Shown piece by piece: positions 1-6,762 of a DNA stretch of 11,539 nucleotides (position 1 is its first letter; each line of letters begins with the position of its first letter). The position numbers were made by a program, and so were the translations under genes. The DNA is from Fen-7 sp041494285 (GTDB lineage Archaea > Halobacteriota > Methanosarcinia > Methanotrichales > Methanotrichaceae): assembly GCA_041494285.1 (NCBI GenBank), contig JBGQAL010000086.1, positions 1 through 11,539 on the forward strand, read 5' to 3'. The notes beneath the pieces were generated by a model. It worked only from the letters and a program-made list of their open reading frames with translations. It had not been told where the DNA came from and ran no database searches.

Positions 1-263
1 AATTGGATAGAAGTATTTCTTGACAATGAATTAAGTATAATCAGTTAGGTTATTGACTATATATTGACTATAATATGATTAGAAATAGAATAACAAAGGT
101 GATTTGTTACAACGGTAAAATTTTAATTTAAGGCCCTTAGTTTACGAGGAAGTAGGGTCCCCTTTTGACTTTACAGATACCTCTTGATTATAAGTCAGAT
201 AAGGGCATGTAGTTCCAATTTAAGGACGAGTCTGTGAGTACGGGTCTGTCCAAGCATCCGGGT
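1..263. other. AT-rich intergenic region, no gene seen
   Basis: No convincing coding frame or RNA gene is visible on either strand. The left part is very AT-rich. It carries a perfect tandem duplication of TATTGACTATA at 51-61 and 62-72, the first copy lying inside a TTAGGTTAnnnACTATA motif (45-61) that recurs at 1541-1560 (inverted) and 1622-1641. The region lies downstream of the minus-strand gene ending at 264. I see no strong terminator hairpin there. Confidence 0.6.
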
Positions 264-1172
264 TCAAGCAGTCTTTAGCCTGTTCAGAAGCTGGCACGCC
301 TTGCACAAGTCCTCTACGCAAGGCTCGCCGCAAATCCTACAGGACGATAATTTCATAGGCGGGTAGCGCATAGCCAGCAGACCCGAGATGCAGTCAAACC
401 CTCTCATGCAGGACTGTTTGGTGCCTGGAAACATCATCTCCAGGTTGTTGAGCATATCCCTCACATCCGAACGAAGAGATAAGCTTGCATAAGGGCACTC
501 TGCCATCTTCACATAGAATCCGTTGACCATGCAGTACAGAGCAGTCTCTCGTTCAGGAATGTTCTTCAGCGGCTTGATCCTGGGAACCAATCCCGGCTGT
601 ATCCGTCGAGGCGCAAACCTGCCCAGGCGTTCTATGTCTCCTTTCATGTAGTTCATCAATATCGACTGGGCTTCATCGTCAAGGTCGTGGCCAGTTGCCA
701 CCTTCGTTGCCCCGTATTTCTTGGCCGTCCGATTCAAAAGGCTCTTTCTCAAGACCCCGCAGAAAGTGCAAGGTGCCTCTCTCTTTCCTTCGACTATCTC
801 GTCTAGGCAGAAGTCGAACTCCTCCCTGAAGGAGACTATGACGTGCTCGACTCCGAGTTCCTCGGTAATCTTTCGGGCCGATTTTATTGTGTCTTCTCTG
901 TATCCTTCAATACCCTCGTCGACAGTGACGGCAAACATCGTTATGTCCTTTCTGTCTGATAGAATCTTTTTCAGGATATTAAGAAGGGCAGTGCTGTCCT
1001 TGCCACCGCTCAGAGCAACAGCGATTCGGTCTCCGCCTTGCAGCATCCGGCCTTTTGCAACCGTCTCTTTTACCCTGTCCTCGAAATCCTCAACGAAATG
1101 CCTTTCGCAAAGGTGGGTGCACGAATACCTTTGAGACACAATGGCGATATCATCGCATTTGGAGCACTTCAT
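264..1172 (-). CDS. ncsA: tRNA 2-thiolation protein, TtuA/NcsA family (PP-loop ATPase)
   Basis: 302 aa. This family adenylates a tRNA uridine C2 and replaces its oxygen with sulfur taken from a ubiquitin-like carrier protein (U34 for NcsA, U54 for TtuA). Visible: N-terminal zinc-binding cysteines C3/C6 with C18/C22 and H25; PP-loop SGGKDS at 55-60; C135-x-x-C138 and C226 (in ECPY), which match the three cysteines that hold the 4Fe-4S cluster in characterised TtuA; a GHDLDDEA segment at 161-168; and a C-terminal zinc finger with C278/C281 and C290/C293. All expected metal ligands are present and the length is normal, so it should be active. The start is supported by GAGGT at 1178-1182, five bases before the ATG, and by an in-frame stop just upstream. 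It appears to be monocistronic, with AT-rich gaps on both sides. The sequence cannot decide between U34 and U54; in methanogens U34 is the better guess. Confidence 0.92.
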   Translation of the reverse strand: MKCSKCDDIAIVSQRYSCTHLCERHFVEDFEDRVKETVAKGRMLQGGDRIAVALSGGKDSTALLNILKKILSDRKDITMFAVTVDEGIEGYREDTIKSARKITEELGVEHVIVSFREEFDFCLDEIVEGKREAPCTFCGVLRKSLLNRTAKKYGATKVATGHDLDDEAQSILMNYMKGDIERLGRFAPRRIQPGLVPRIKPLKNIPERETALYCMVNGFYVKMAECPYASLSLRSDVRDMLNNLEMMFPGTKQSCMRGFDCISGLLAMRYPPMKLSSCRICGEPCVEDLCKACQLLNRLKTA

Positions 1173-1660
1173 ATAATACCTCGAAGATGGGACCTACGGA
1201 GAGGAGCTTCTTCGAATAGTACTCGACTGGTACATCACTCTTTCCCAGGACGATTGTAATGATCTGTCACAATTGTTACCTCGATAGCCCATGCCTCTCT
1301 AGTTTCAGTAGTAAATGCTATGCAAAGATGGAACTGGTCTAGAAGAACCCATCTCAAAACTCACCGGGATACTTCTTCAATAAATGAGAAATCGAGCCAG
1401 ATTAAGTTAATCCTGTGCAGCATGTATTCAGTCGTTCGTATCTTGTTGTCAGCTTCTAAAGCGCGATTTAAGCAACCAAAGATCCTTAGTTAAGGCCGAG
1501 AATTCATGCTACCTATTCAAGAAGCGGCAGTTAAATGTAGTATTATAGTGTTTAACCCAAAATATGAAACTTATGACCGCAATGCTTAGCTTAATCGAAC
1601 AACTTTCTACTTATAAACCCATTAGGTTAAACACTATAATAGTTTTGAATAAGTTCAGAG
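1173..1660. other. 488-bp intergenic region with an inverted-repeat element
   Basis: No convincing gene is seen. A 38-codon open stretch on the minus strand (1150-1266) overlaps the start of the thiolation gene but has no ATG or GTG start upstream of that overlap and no SD. The right half (1541-1641) contains the inverted repeat listed separately. The rest is low-GC sequence without recognisable RNA genes. Confidence 0.55.
1541..1641. repeat. 101-bp element bounded by 20-bp inverted repeats
   Basis: The left arm at 1541-1560 reads TATTATAGTGTTTAACCCAA. The reverse complement of 1622-1641 matches it at 19 of 20 positions (one C/T difference). The arms enclose 61 bp with no coding potential. 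No target-site duplication is obvious. It could be a MITE-like remnant, a paired binding site, or an RNA stem-loop at the 3' end of the neighbouring minus-strand regulator gene, which ends 20 bp away. The arms are seen directly; the role is unknown. Confidence 0.7.
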
Positions 1661-2209
1661 TTAAAGGTCGTGTATTACCTTTACTCTCAGCTTGGAAAAG
1701 TCCTCTTTTATCTCCACCATAAAGCCCATTCCCTTGAAGATCTCTTCTAGCTCGGTCTTGACGAACTTTTTGGGGAGATCCGAGCCAAAGATCAAGGTAA
1801 ACTCCTCCTTGGACCTCTTCGACAACTGGAACAGATTGCACATCTCCAGCCGTCTAAGGATGCTCTCGGCGTTGTAGAGTTTGTGCTTGAACTGCTCGGC
1901 ATGGGCCTGGCATACCTCTTTGTGCAGCTCCCAGAACTTCTCCTTCTCCGGGTGGGTTTCGATGAAGGTCAGAAACAGTATCCAGTGATCTATGTCCAGA
2001 ATTATGTGCTCGCCGGCCGACAGCATCTCGGCATGAGTGTAGACCTGCTTGTCCTCGGCAAACTCAAACAAGGACTTGTGCTTGCTGTAGAACTTCAGCG
2101 ATTCACGCATGAGCTCGCTCTGCGAAATTCCCAGGTCATCCTTCATTTTCTTGAACAGGCCAGCCGTCTCTTCATCCAGCGCGATGGTTATCCTTTCCGG
2201 TGATTTCAT
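1661..2209 (-). CDS. Ribbon-helix-helix (CopG-type) transcriptional regulator
   Basis: 182 aa. Residues about 4-42 form a typical ribbon-helix-helix DNA-binding domain: a beta strand RITIALDEE, a helix, the turn LGIS and a second helix SELMRESLKFY. Such proteins dimerise and insert the paired beta strands into the DNA major groove. The remaining ~135 residues are rich in His and acidic positions (H59, H68, D72, D74, H75, H86, H96, H103, H109) and may sense a ligand or metal or mediate oligomerisation; I do not recognise that domain with certainty and it is not a clear NikR C-terminus. The start is fixed by GAGG at 2215-2218, five bases upstream. A minus-strand TATA-like box (2252-2260) and five tandem 10-bp motifs (2257-2331) lie upstream, so autoregulation is likely by analogy with other RHH regulators. 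The target genes are unknown. Confidence 0.8.
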   Translation of the reverse strand: MKSPERITIALDEETAGLFKKMKDDLGISQSELMRESLKFYSKHKSLFEFAEDKQVYTHAEMLSAGEHIILDIDHWILFLTFIETHPEKEKFWELHKEVCQAHAEQFKHKLYNAESILRRLEMCNLFQLSKRSKEEFTLIFGSDLPKKFVKTELEEIFKGMGFMVEIKEDFSKLRVKVIHDL

Positions 2210-2251
2210 CTGATCCTCATCGGTATTTCTTCCTCTATCCTTCCCACTCTA

Positions 2252-2260
2252 CATATATTA
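2252..2260 (-). promoter_or_regulatory. TATA-like box of the ribbon-helix-helix regulator gene
   Basis: On the minus strand the sequence reads TAATATATG, about 45 bp upstream of the ATG at 2209. That spacing would put transcription start near 2230 and leave room for the SD GAGG at 2215-2218. The box overlaps the gene-proximal copy of the tandem AAAAGGTAAT motif, so a protein bound there could block TBP/TFB. Confidence 0.5.
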
Positions 2261-2331
2261 CCTTTTTCCGCATTACCTTTTGGGACATTGCCTTTTAGGA
2301 AATATTACTTTTCTTGGACATATTTCCTTTC
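2257..2331. repeat. Five tandem 10-bp motifs, operator-like array
   Basis: Plus-strand copies: ATTACCTTTT at 2257 and 2272, ATTGCCTTTT at 2287, ATTACTTTTC at 2304 and ATTTCCTTTC at 2322, that is steps of 15, 15, 17 and 18 bp. Read on the minus strand the unit is roughly TCCnAAAAGGTAATG. One inverted copy (AAAAGGTAT) lies at 2383-2391. The array sits immediately upstream of, and touches, the TATA box of the ribbon-helix-helix gene, and lies about 90-160 bp upstream of the divergent small ORF TATA box. Best reading: binding sites for a regulator, most simply the adjacent ribbon-helix-helix protein (inference). Confidence 0.75.
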
Positions 2332-2417
2332 TTGGATCTACTGGATACACAGATGACCATGCTTCTGGACGCAAAACTAGAAAAAAGGTATGACTAACTG
2401 CGATGAGACCGACATGG

Positions 2418-2425
2418 TTATATTT
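2418..2425 (+). promoter_or_regulatory. TATA-like box before the small ORF
   Basis: TTATATTT lies 24-31 bp upstream of the ATG at 2449, the usual archaeal TATA-to-start-site distance. With no SD before that ATG, this predicts a leaderless or nearly leaderless transcript for the 46-codon ORF. An inverted AAAAGGTAT motif lies about 30 bp further upstream (2383-2391). Confidence 0.5.
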
Positions 2426-2448
2426 TTGAATAGATTTACCTGTGAGCC

Positions 2449-2589
2449 ATGACATGGATGAAGGAAAAGAAGCAGGGCGGAAAAGATGTGTACAGTGAGA
2501 AGGAGAAAAAGAAGCTAGAGAAGGGGTCAGGGGACGTCAAGGCCGTAACAGTCTTCTGCAACTGGCTCTACAGGGTTGTGTCCTGGTGA
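2449..2589 (+). CDS. Hypothetical small lysine-rich protein (46 aa)
   Basis: The frame begins MTWMKEKKQGGKDVY and runs to TGA at 2587-2589, giving 46 residues. The first two thirds are strongly charged (KEKKQGGKD, SEKEKKKLEKGSGD); the last 15 residues are hydrophobic and aromatic (VTVFCNWLYRVVSW). I do not recognise the family. Support for its being real: a TATA box at the right distance, an internal second ATG (2458), and its position divergent from a regulator with shared operator-like repeats. Against: short length, no SD, unknown conservation. The amphipathic tail could associate with a membrane or a partner protein (inference). It ends 28 bp from the convergent ATP-grasp gene. Confidence 0.4.
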   Translation: MTWMKEKKQGGKDVYSEKEKKKLEKGSGDVKAVTVFCNWLYRVVSW

Positions 2590-2616
2590 TTATTCGCCGG
2601 TCGACTTAAACAAACT

Positions 2617-3726
2617 TTAGCTCTGGAATTTTACTGCCGTTCGCAGCATGGCGGTCCGCTCCATCAACAGGTCCAGGACCTCTGCCCGATCGCTTCCTGT
2701 GGCCAAGACGGACGCGACCGGATCGTTCTTCTTTATATCCGATCCCGGCCTGGGAACATCTGTAATCCAATCCTTCCCCGTAATCCAGCGAGTCATGGGT
2801 TCGCCGATCTTGACGCCCTCATCGGCAAAGAGGATGGCCCTCCCTGCGACCATCTTAGGCACCGGCTTCTCAGGCAAAATTCCTTTAAAAGCATCCACAT
2901 GGGCCTGAAAGACGTTTTTTCCAGTTGACATCTCCACGGCGTCCAGGCTGCCCTGAAATCGCGGGTTCACCTCAACAACCACGGGCCCTCTTTCGGTCAG
3001 AAGGAAATCTACACCGTTGCTTCCCACCAGCCCAAGCTCCGAGACGATCTCCTCCGCCATCCTGGCCATTTCAGGTTGTGGCGGTTCCAAGGGAGATATA
3101 TTGCCGCTGTACCTGAATCCATCGGCTCCTGCCCAAGGTGCACCTATCAGCTGCTCGTTTACGGCTATTGCCCTCGAATCGCGACCGTTTCCGATGATAG
3201 ATACGCTTACTGGTTTTCCAGAAAGCCAGTCCTGGATTATCACCCCATCTTCAAGTTCCATATACCCGTCAAGCTGAAGATCCGCCGCCCTTTCCACAAG
3301 CTTGCAGCCCACTCCCCCAGCTCCCTTTCGAGGCTTGATAACAGCCGGAAAGCTGGCCTTTTCCGGAGACTCGGCGGTGGGTATGAAAGGGAATCCTCTT
3401 CCCTCCAGCCAGCCGGCCAGCCAGAACTTGTCAGAGACAAGAGCAGCCTTCTCCGGTGGGTTGTTCAGGACGCTGACCCCTTTCACTCTGGCCTCCTCCA
3501 GTCCCGGACCGAGGACCACCGCGTCAGGAGAGAACTTTTCAATGTAGGTTTGGATCAGGCATTCAGCTTGCGGGGCATCCAGCGGCTGTGGAAGGAGTGT
3601 GATGCTGTTTGAGCAGGCCTCCAGATCCAGGTCGCAGAAGCTATCGACGGCGAAGACCTTATGGCCGGCCCTGGCCGCAGAACAGGCTATGTGCCTTACG
3701 CTGTAGCCAACGATTAGAATCTTCAT
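2617..3726 (-). CDS. ATP-grasp ligase of unknown substrate (COG2232-like)
   Basis: 369 aa. ATP-grasp enzymes join a carboxylate, activated as acyl phosphate, to an amine or thiol. Visible: a Rossmann-like pre-ATP-grasp domain starting MKILIVGYSVRHIACSAARA; SDK at 98-100; glycine-rich ATP loop in VIKPRKGAGGVG at 129-140; metal/ATP ligands in NGVDFLL (D240) and VVEVNPRFQGS (E252, N254); and a C-terminal domain resembling the end of biotin carboxylases (about 286-345). It matches the predicted archaeal carboligase group related to biotin carboxylase. The start is ATG with AGGAT about ten bases upstream. It begins 44 bp after trm56 on the same strand, so the two are probably co-transcribed. The family occurs in methanogens, so a role in cofactor synthesis is plausible, but the substrate is not readable from sequence. 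It is not obviously MptN, CofF or MfnD. Confidence 0.85.
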   Translation of the reverse strand: MKILIVGYSVRHIACSAARAGHKVFAVDSFCDLDLEACSNSITLLPQPLDAPQAECLIQTYIEKFSPDAVVLGPGLEEARVKGVSVLNNPPEKAALVSDKFWLAGWLEGRGFPFIPTAESPEKASFPAVIKPRKGAGGVGCKLVERAADLQLDGYMELEDGVIIQDWLSGKPVSVSIIGNGRDSRAIAVNEQLIGAPWAGADGFRYSGNISPLEPPQPEMARMAEEIVSELGLVGSNGVDFLLTERGPVVVEVNPRFQGSLDAVEMSTGKNVFQAHVDAFKGILPEKPVPKMVAGRAILFADEGVKIGEPMTRWITGKDWITDVPRPGSDIKKNDPVASVLATGSDRAEVLDLLMERTAMLRTAVKFQS

Positions 3727-3770
3727 AAATCGTTAATCCTATTGAAAAGATCCGGAATGTCTTGCCTGTT

Positions 3771-4322
3771 TCAGTCCTTTGTATCCGGAAAATCCTGCTT
3801 CCGATGGCCGACCACCTGTTTTCCCCTCGGAGACGGAATTATCTTAAGCTCACCACCATCGAAATCTTTGGCAAGCTCCCTACCTTCCATGAGATGATCG
3901 AGGAATACAGCCAGGGCTGCTACCTCGGAGTGGGGCTGGCTGCCGACGGCCACGTTCCAGTCAGCCAGATCGTACATCTCTGCTGGCACCTTTTCAGCTC
4001 CTACTACAACTAAAATATTGTCGTGCATCCGGATTTCATCTATGACGTTCTGCATTCTGGATCCGTACATGGTCAGGTGGACAACCTTGCCCCCGCCTTC
4101 TTTCCAGCGGACGACCTCACCCATCCAACTCACGTCAGTCCGAAGGCGAAAATCCCCACCCCATCTCTCCACCACGTCGGTCAGGCTCTCCTCTACGCTA
4201 GGGTCGCGCCCGACCAGAAGCATCTCTTCGGCTCCGAAGGCCCTGGATACCAAGCCTACGTGGGTAGTGATCCTCTTGTCCCGCTCAGGCCTGTGGCCCA
4301 GACGCAGAACTGCAACTCGCAT
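3771..4322 (-). CDS. trm56: tRNA (cytidine(56)-2'-O)-methyltransferase, aTrm56
   Basis: 183 aa. This archaeal SPOUT-fold enzyme uses S-adenosylmethionine to methylate the ribose of C56 in the T-loop of tRNA. Visible: the conserved start MRVAVLRLGHRPERDKRITTHVGL, a central VHLTMYG, then ILVVVGAEKVPAEMYDLADWNVAVGSQPHSEVAALAVFLD, which carries the SPOUT SAM-binding knot motifs. Length is normal. I place the start at 4322 rather than at an in-frame ATG 23 codons upstream, because the family begins at MRVAVLRLG and the extra residues would run into the divergent promoter. No SD is seen; a minus-strand TATA-like box (4345-4353) sits about 27 bp upstream, consistent with a leaderless message. The ATP-grasp gene follows 44 bp downstream. 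Confidence 0.93.
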   Translation of the reverse strand: MRVAVLRLGHRPERDKRITTHVGLVSRAFGAEEMLLVGRDPSVEESLTDVVERWGGDFRLRTDVSWMGEVVRWKEGGGKVVHLTMYGSRMQNVIDEIRMHDNILVVVGAEKVPAEMYDLADWNVAVGSQPHSEVAALAVFLDHLMEGRELAKDFDGGELKIIPSPRGKQVVGHRKQDFPDTKD

Positions 4323-4397
4323 GGCTGCTTTGAGAATTGGCCTGCTATTTATTCCCTTCCAAAATAGATAAATTCCTGGGGCACTTCTCACCTAAAG
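4323..4397. promoter_or_regulatory. Divergent promoter region, trm56 and the RecJ-like gene
   Basis: This 75-bp gap separates two divergent starts. A minus-strand AATAAATAG (4345-4353) lies about 27 bp before the trm56 ATG. A plus-strand AT-rich box AAAATAGATAAATT (4361-4374) lies about 29 bp before the ATG at 4398. Neither ATG has a recognisable SD. The geometry predicts leaderless transcripts in both directions from closely spaced or partly competing promoters. Confidence 0.5.
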
Positions 4398-6554
4398 ATG
4401 AACCTGTGCGAGGAATGCAAAGGGAAGGGGTACCTCCAAGTTGGGGAGAAGCCCTGCCCAAACTGCAACGGCAGCGGAAAGACCGAGTCCATCAGCCTTG
4501 GTGAAGCTTCAGATAGCGACATGAAGGAGCTGATCGAGCGTGGCTCAGCCAAATGCACCGTCTGTCATGGATCTGGAAGCATCCCGGTCACCGAGTCCTG
4601 TGAGGCTTGCCACGGCCTTGGGCGAGAATACCTCTGCCTTGTGTGCGGCGCCAGGCTTACCACCAAGAAGGAGCTCTGCGAAAAGTGCTCCAAGAAGCCC
4701 TTGGTGCACATCCTCGATCAAGCCTGCGATACGGAAGATGTGGTTGTCGGCGACATTTACCAAGGAAAAGTCAATGGATTGGCCAACTTCGGCGCTTTCG
4801 TGGATCTGAACGACCACGTCAGAGGCCTTGCCCACAACAAATACCTGAAATCTAAGCCCGAGGTGGGAGAGACAATCCTGGTCTGTGTTAGGAACGTGGC
4901 TCCCAACGGCAACATCGAGCTCGAGCCCGTTGAGCTGAATGAGTACAACACAGTCGAGGTGGATAAGGACCTGCCGGTGTCTAAAGCGGGAGGGCTGGAT
5001 AAGCAGGTCGGCAAGCTGGTCAGCATAAAGGGCGAGGTGATTCAGGTCAAGCAGACAGGCGGCCCGACCATCTTCACAGTCGCCGACGACAGCGGCCTGG
5101 TCTTCGGGGCGGCCTTCGAGCGCGCGGGTGTGCGGGCTTACGCTGAGATCGACAGCGAGATGATGGTCCGGATGGTCGGAGAGGTAACCCTGCGTAACGG
5201 CCAGGTTCAGATCGAGATCAGATCCTTAAAGCAGCTGTGGGGCGGAGAGGCATCCAGGGTAAAGGAGCAGATAGAGCAGGCCATCGACAAACGGGCTGAA
5301 CCATCGGACCCAGGTTTCCTGGTAGAGAGCGATGTCCTGACTAAGCTCAAGCCCGCTATGCTGGCCGTTGCTAAGGAGATCCGCCGAGCAGTCCTCAAGT
5401 CTCGGCCCATCGTCATACGGCATCACGCCGATGCCGACGGCATTACCGCTGCCGTGGCCATCGAGACGGCCATATTGCCTTTAATAAAGGAGGCTGGAGG
5501 GCCGGATTCCGAGTACTACAACTACCGCCGCGCTCCTTCCAAGGCCCCGTTCTACGAGCTGGAAGACGTGACTAAGGACCTCAGCTATGCGCTGGAAGAC
5601 CAGACCAGGCACGGCCAGAAGATGCCCCTCATCGTCTTGATGGACAACGGCTCCACAGAGGAGGACGTACCGGCCATGAAGCAGGCTCAGGTCTACGGCC
5701 TAGAGATGCTGGTTGTGGACCACCATCACCCAAACGAGGTGGTTGACCAGTATCTCATAGGTCACGTGAATCCGGCTCATGCTGGTGGCGATTTTGGGGT
5801 CACCACGGGCATGCTGGCCACTGAGATTGCCAGAATGATCTACCCAGAAGTCGAGAGCAAGATCAAGCACTTTCCTGCTGTCTCAGCCGTGGGCGACAGA
5901 AGCGAGGCTCCGGAGGCTACCAGGTACATCAAACTGGTGGAGGACAAGTTCGGGCTGGTGGACCTTAAGAAAATGGCTCTTGCTCTGGACTACGAGGCAT
6001 TCTGGTTGCGATTCAATGAGGGGCGAGGCCTTATCAACGATATCCTCTGCCTGGGCAGACTCGACCGTCACCAGAAGCTCGTCGATCTTCTGTGTGACCA
6101 GGCCAATGGCATGATCGACGAGCAGCTAAGGGCAACCATGGGCAACGTCAAGAGCACAAAGCTCCCCAACGGCGTGATCATGAACGTGCTGGACGTAGAG
6201 AACTTCGCCCACAAGTTCACTTTTCCACCGCCCGGAAAAACCTCCGGCGAGGTTCACGACAGACTGTGCCAGAAGTTCGCCGGAAAGCCGGTTGTCACAA
6301 TCGGTTACGGCCCGGACTTTGCAGTGCTTCGATCTCGGGGTGTTCGCATGAACATCCCCCAAATGGTTCGCGAGCTTATGGTTGAGATCCCCAACGGCGG
6401 TGTCAGCGGCGGCGGCCACCTTGTAGTCGGCTCGATCAAGTTCGTTGGCGGAATGAGAAAAGATGTGCTAGCAAAGCTAGCGGAGAAGATCGCAGCCTGC
6501 GCAGTGGATGAGGTTATTCCAATCAAGCAAGTTGAGATTGCAGGTCATTCCTAA
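4398..6554 (+). CDS. Archaeal RecJ-like DHH phosphoesterase with DnaJ-type zinc fingers (COG1107)
   Basis: 718 aa. Order of parts: four DnaJ-type CxxCxGxG repeats at about 4-11, 20-27, 53-60 and 68-75; a zinc ribbon (C80/C83, C94/C97); an S1 RNA-binding domain at about 117-175 (GDIYQGKVNGLANFGAFVDL); an OB-fold domain at about 205-280; a DHH catalytic domain with HADADG (H343, D345, D347), LMDNGS (D416), VVDHHHP (D441, H442, H443) and VGD (D500); and a C-terminal DHHA1 domain ending in GGGH (671-674). All DHH metal ligands are present, so it should be a Mn/Mg-dependent phosphodiesterase on nucleic acids. The family is archaeal and annotated as a RecJ-like exonuclease; the S1 and OB domains leave open RNA, DNA or both as substrate. 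No SD is seen; an AT-rich box 24-37 bp upstream suggests a leaderless start. Full length. Confidence 0.9.
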   Translation: MNLCEECKGKGYLQVGEKPCPNCNGSGKTESISLGEASDSDMKELIERGSAKCTVCHGSGSIPVTESCEACHGLGREYLCLVCGARLTTKKELCEKCSKKPLVHILDQACDTEDVVVGDIYQGKVNGLANFGAFVDLNDHVRGLAHNKYLKSKPEVGETILVCVRNVAPNGNIELEPVELNEYNTVEVDKDLPVSKAGGLDKQVGKLVSIKGEVIQVKQTGGPTIFTVADDSGLVFGAAFERAGVRAYAEIDSEMMVRMVGEVTLRNGQVQIEIRSLKQLWGGEASRVKEQIEQAIDKRAEPSDPGFLVESDVLTKLKPAMLAVAKEIRRAVLKSRPIVIRHHADADGITAAVAIETAILPLIKEAGGPDSEYYNYRRAPSKAPFYELEDVTKDLSYALEDQTRHGQKMPLIVLMDNGSTEEDVPAMKQAQVYGLEMLVVDHHHPNEVVDQYLIGHVNPAHAGGDFGVTTGMLATEIARMIYPEVESKIKHFPAVSAVGDRSEAPEATRYIKLVEDKFGLVDLKKMALALDYEAFWLRFNEGRGLINDILCLGRLDRHQKLVDLLCDQANGMIDEQLRATMGNVKSTKLPNGVIMNVLDVENFAHKFTFPPPGKTSGEVHDRLCQKFAGKPVVTIGYGPDFAVLRSRGVRMNIPQMVRELMVEIPNGGVSGGGHLVVGSIKFVGGMRKDVLAKLAEKIAACAVDEVIPIKQVEIAGHS

Positions 6555-6762
6555 TCGGATTTCTTGCTCTGTGCGCGCCGACCCAAATTTGTAATCCGGC
6601 TGCACATATGCCTTTTTGGAAAGACTGTCCCTCCGCGTGCGCCTCGCTTTGAGTCTTGACGTACCCCTGCCTAGATCGTATTCAAGATGGACACAACCAC
6701 TTCGACGGCTCTTCGCGATCTCCCGAGAAAGAGCTTTTAGCCCAAAGGTAAATCCTGCCAGT
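6555..6762. other. Leader region before the DHPS-like gene
   Basis: This 208-bp gap holds no convincing gene. An open frame from 6616 runs into the DHPS-like gene, but its 49 extra codons are Arg/Ser/Pro-rich and unlike the family N-terminus. A short T-run (6612-6616) could end RecJ-like transcripts. No clear TATA box is seen. The only SD-like element before the 6763 ATG is a distant AAAGGT (about 14 nt). Confidence 0.45.

Noticed and set aside
1150..1266. A minus-strand open stretch with protein-like composition (SDVPVEYYSKKLLSVGPIFE) overlapping the ncsA start
   Set aside because: It has no ATG/GTG start before the overlap and no SD, and is cut by stops at both ends; at best it is a decayed gene fragment, more likely chance.
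2257..2331. CRISPR array
   Set aside because: The units are only 10-15 bp with 5-8 bp between motifs, imperfect, and without spacers of CRISPR size; an operator array is the better reading.
2273..2455. A 60-codon minus-strand open frame upstream of the RHH gene
   Set aside because: Its C-terminal repeats are only the translation of the tandem operator motif, and it has no SD.
3076..3612. A 178-codon plus-strand open frame
   Set aside because: It is antisense to the well-supported ATP-grasp gene and has no recognisable motifs or SD.
6467..6481. GCTAGC-AAA-GCTAGC inverted repeat
   Set aside because: It lies within conserved coding sequence near the end of the RecJ-like gene and reads as ordinary codons; no T-run follows.
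6616..6762. A 49-codon N-terminal extension of the DHPS-like protein
   Set aside because: The extension is Arg/Ser/Pro-rich and the family begins at MKVLAVTG, so the ATG at 6763 fits better.
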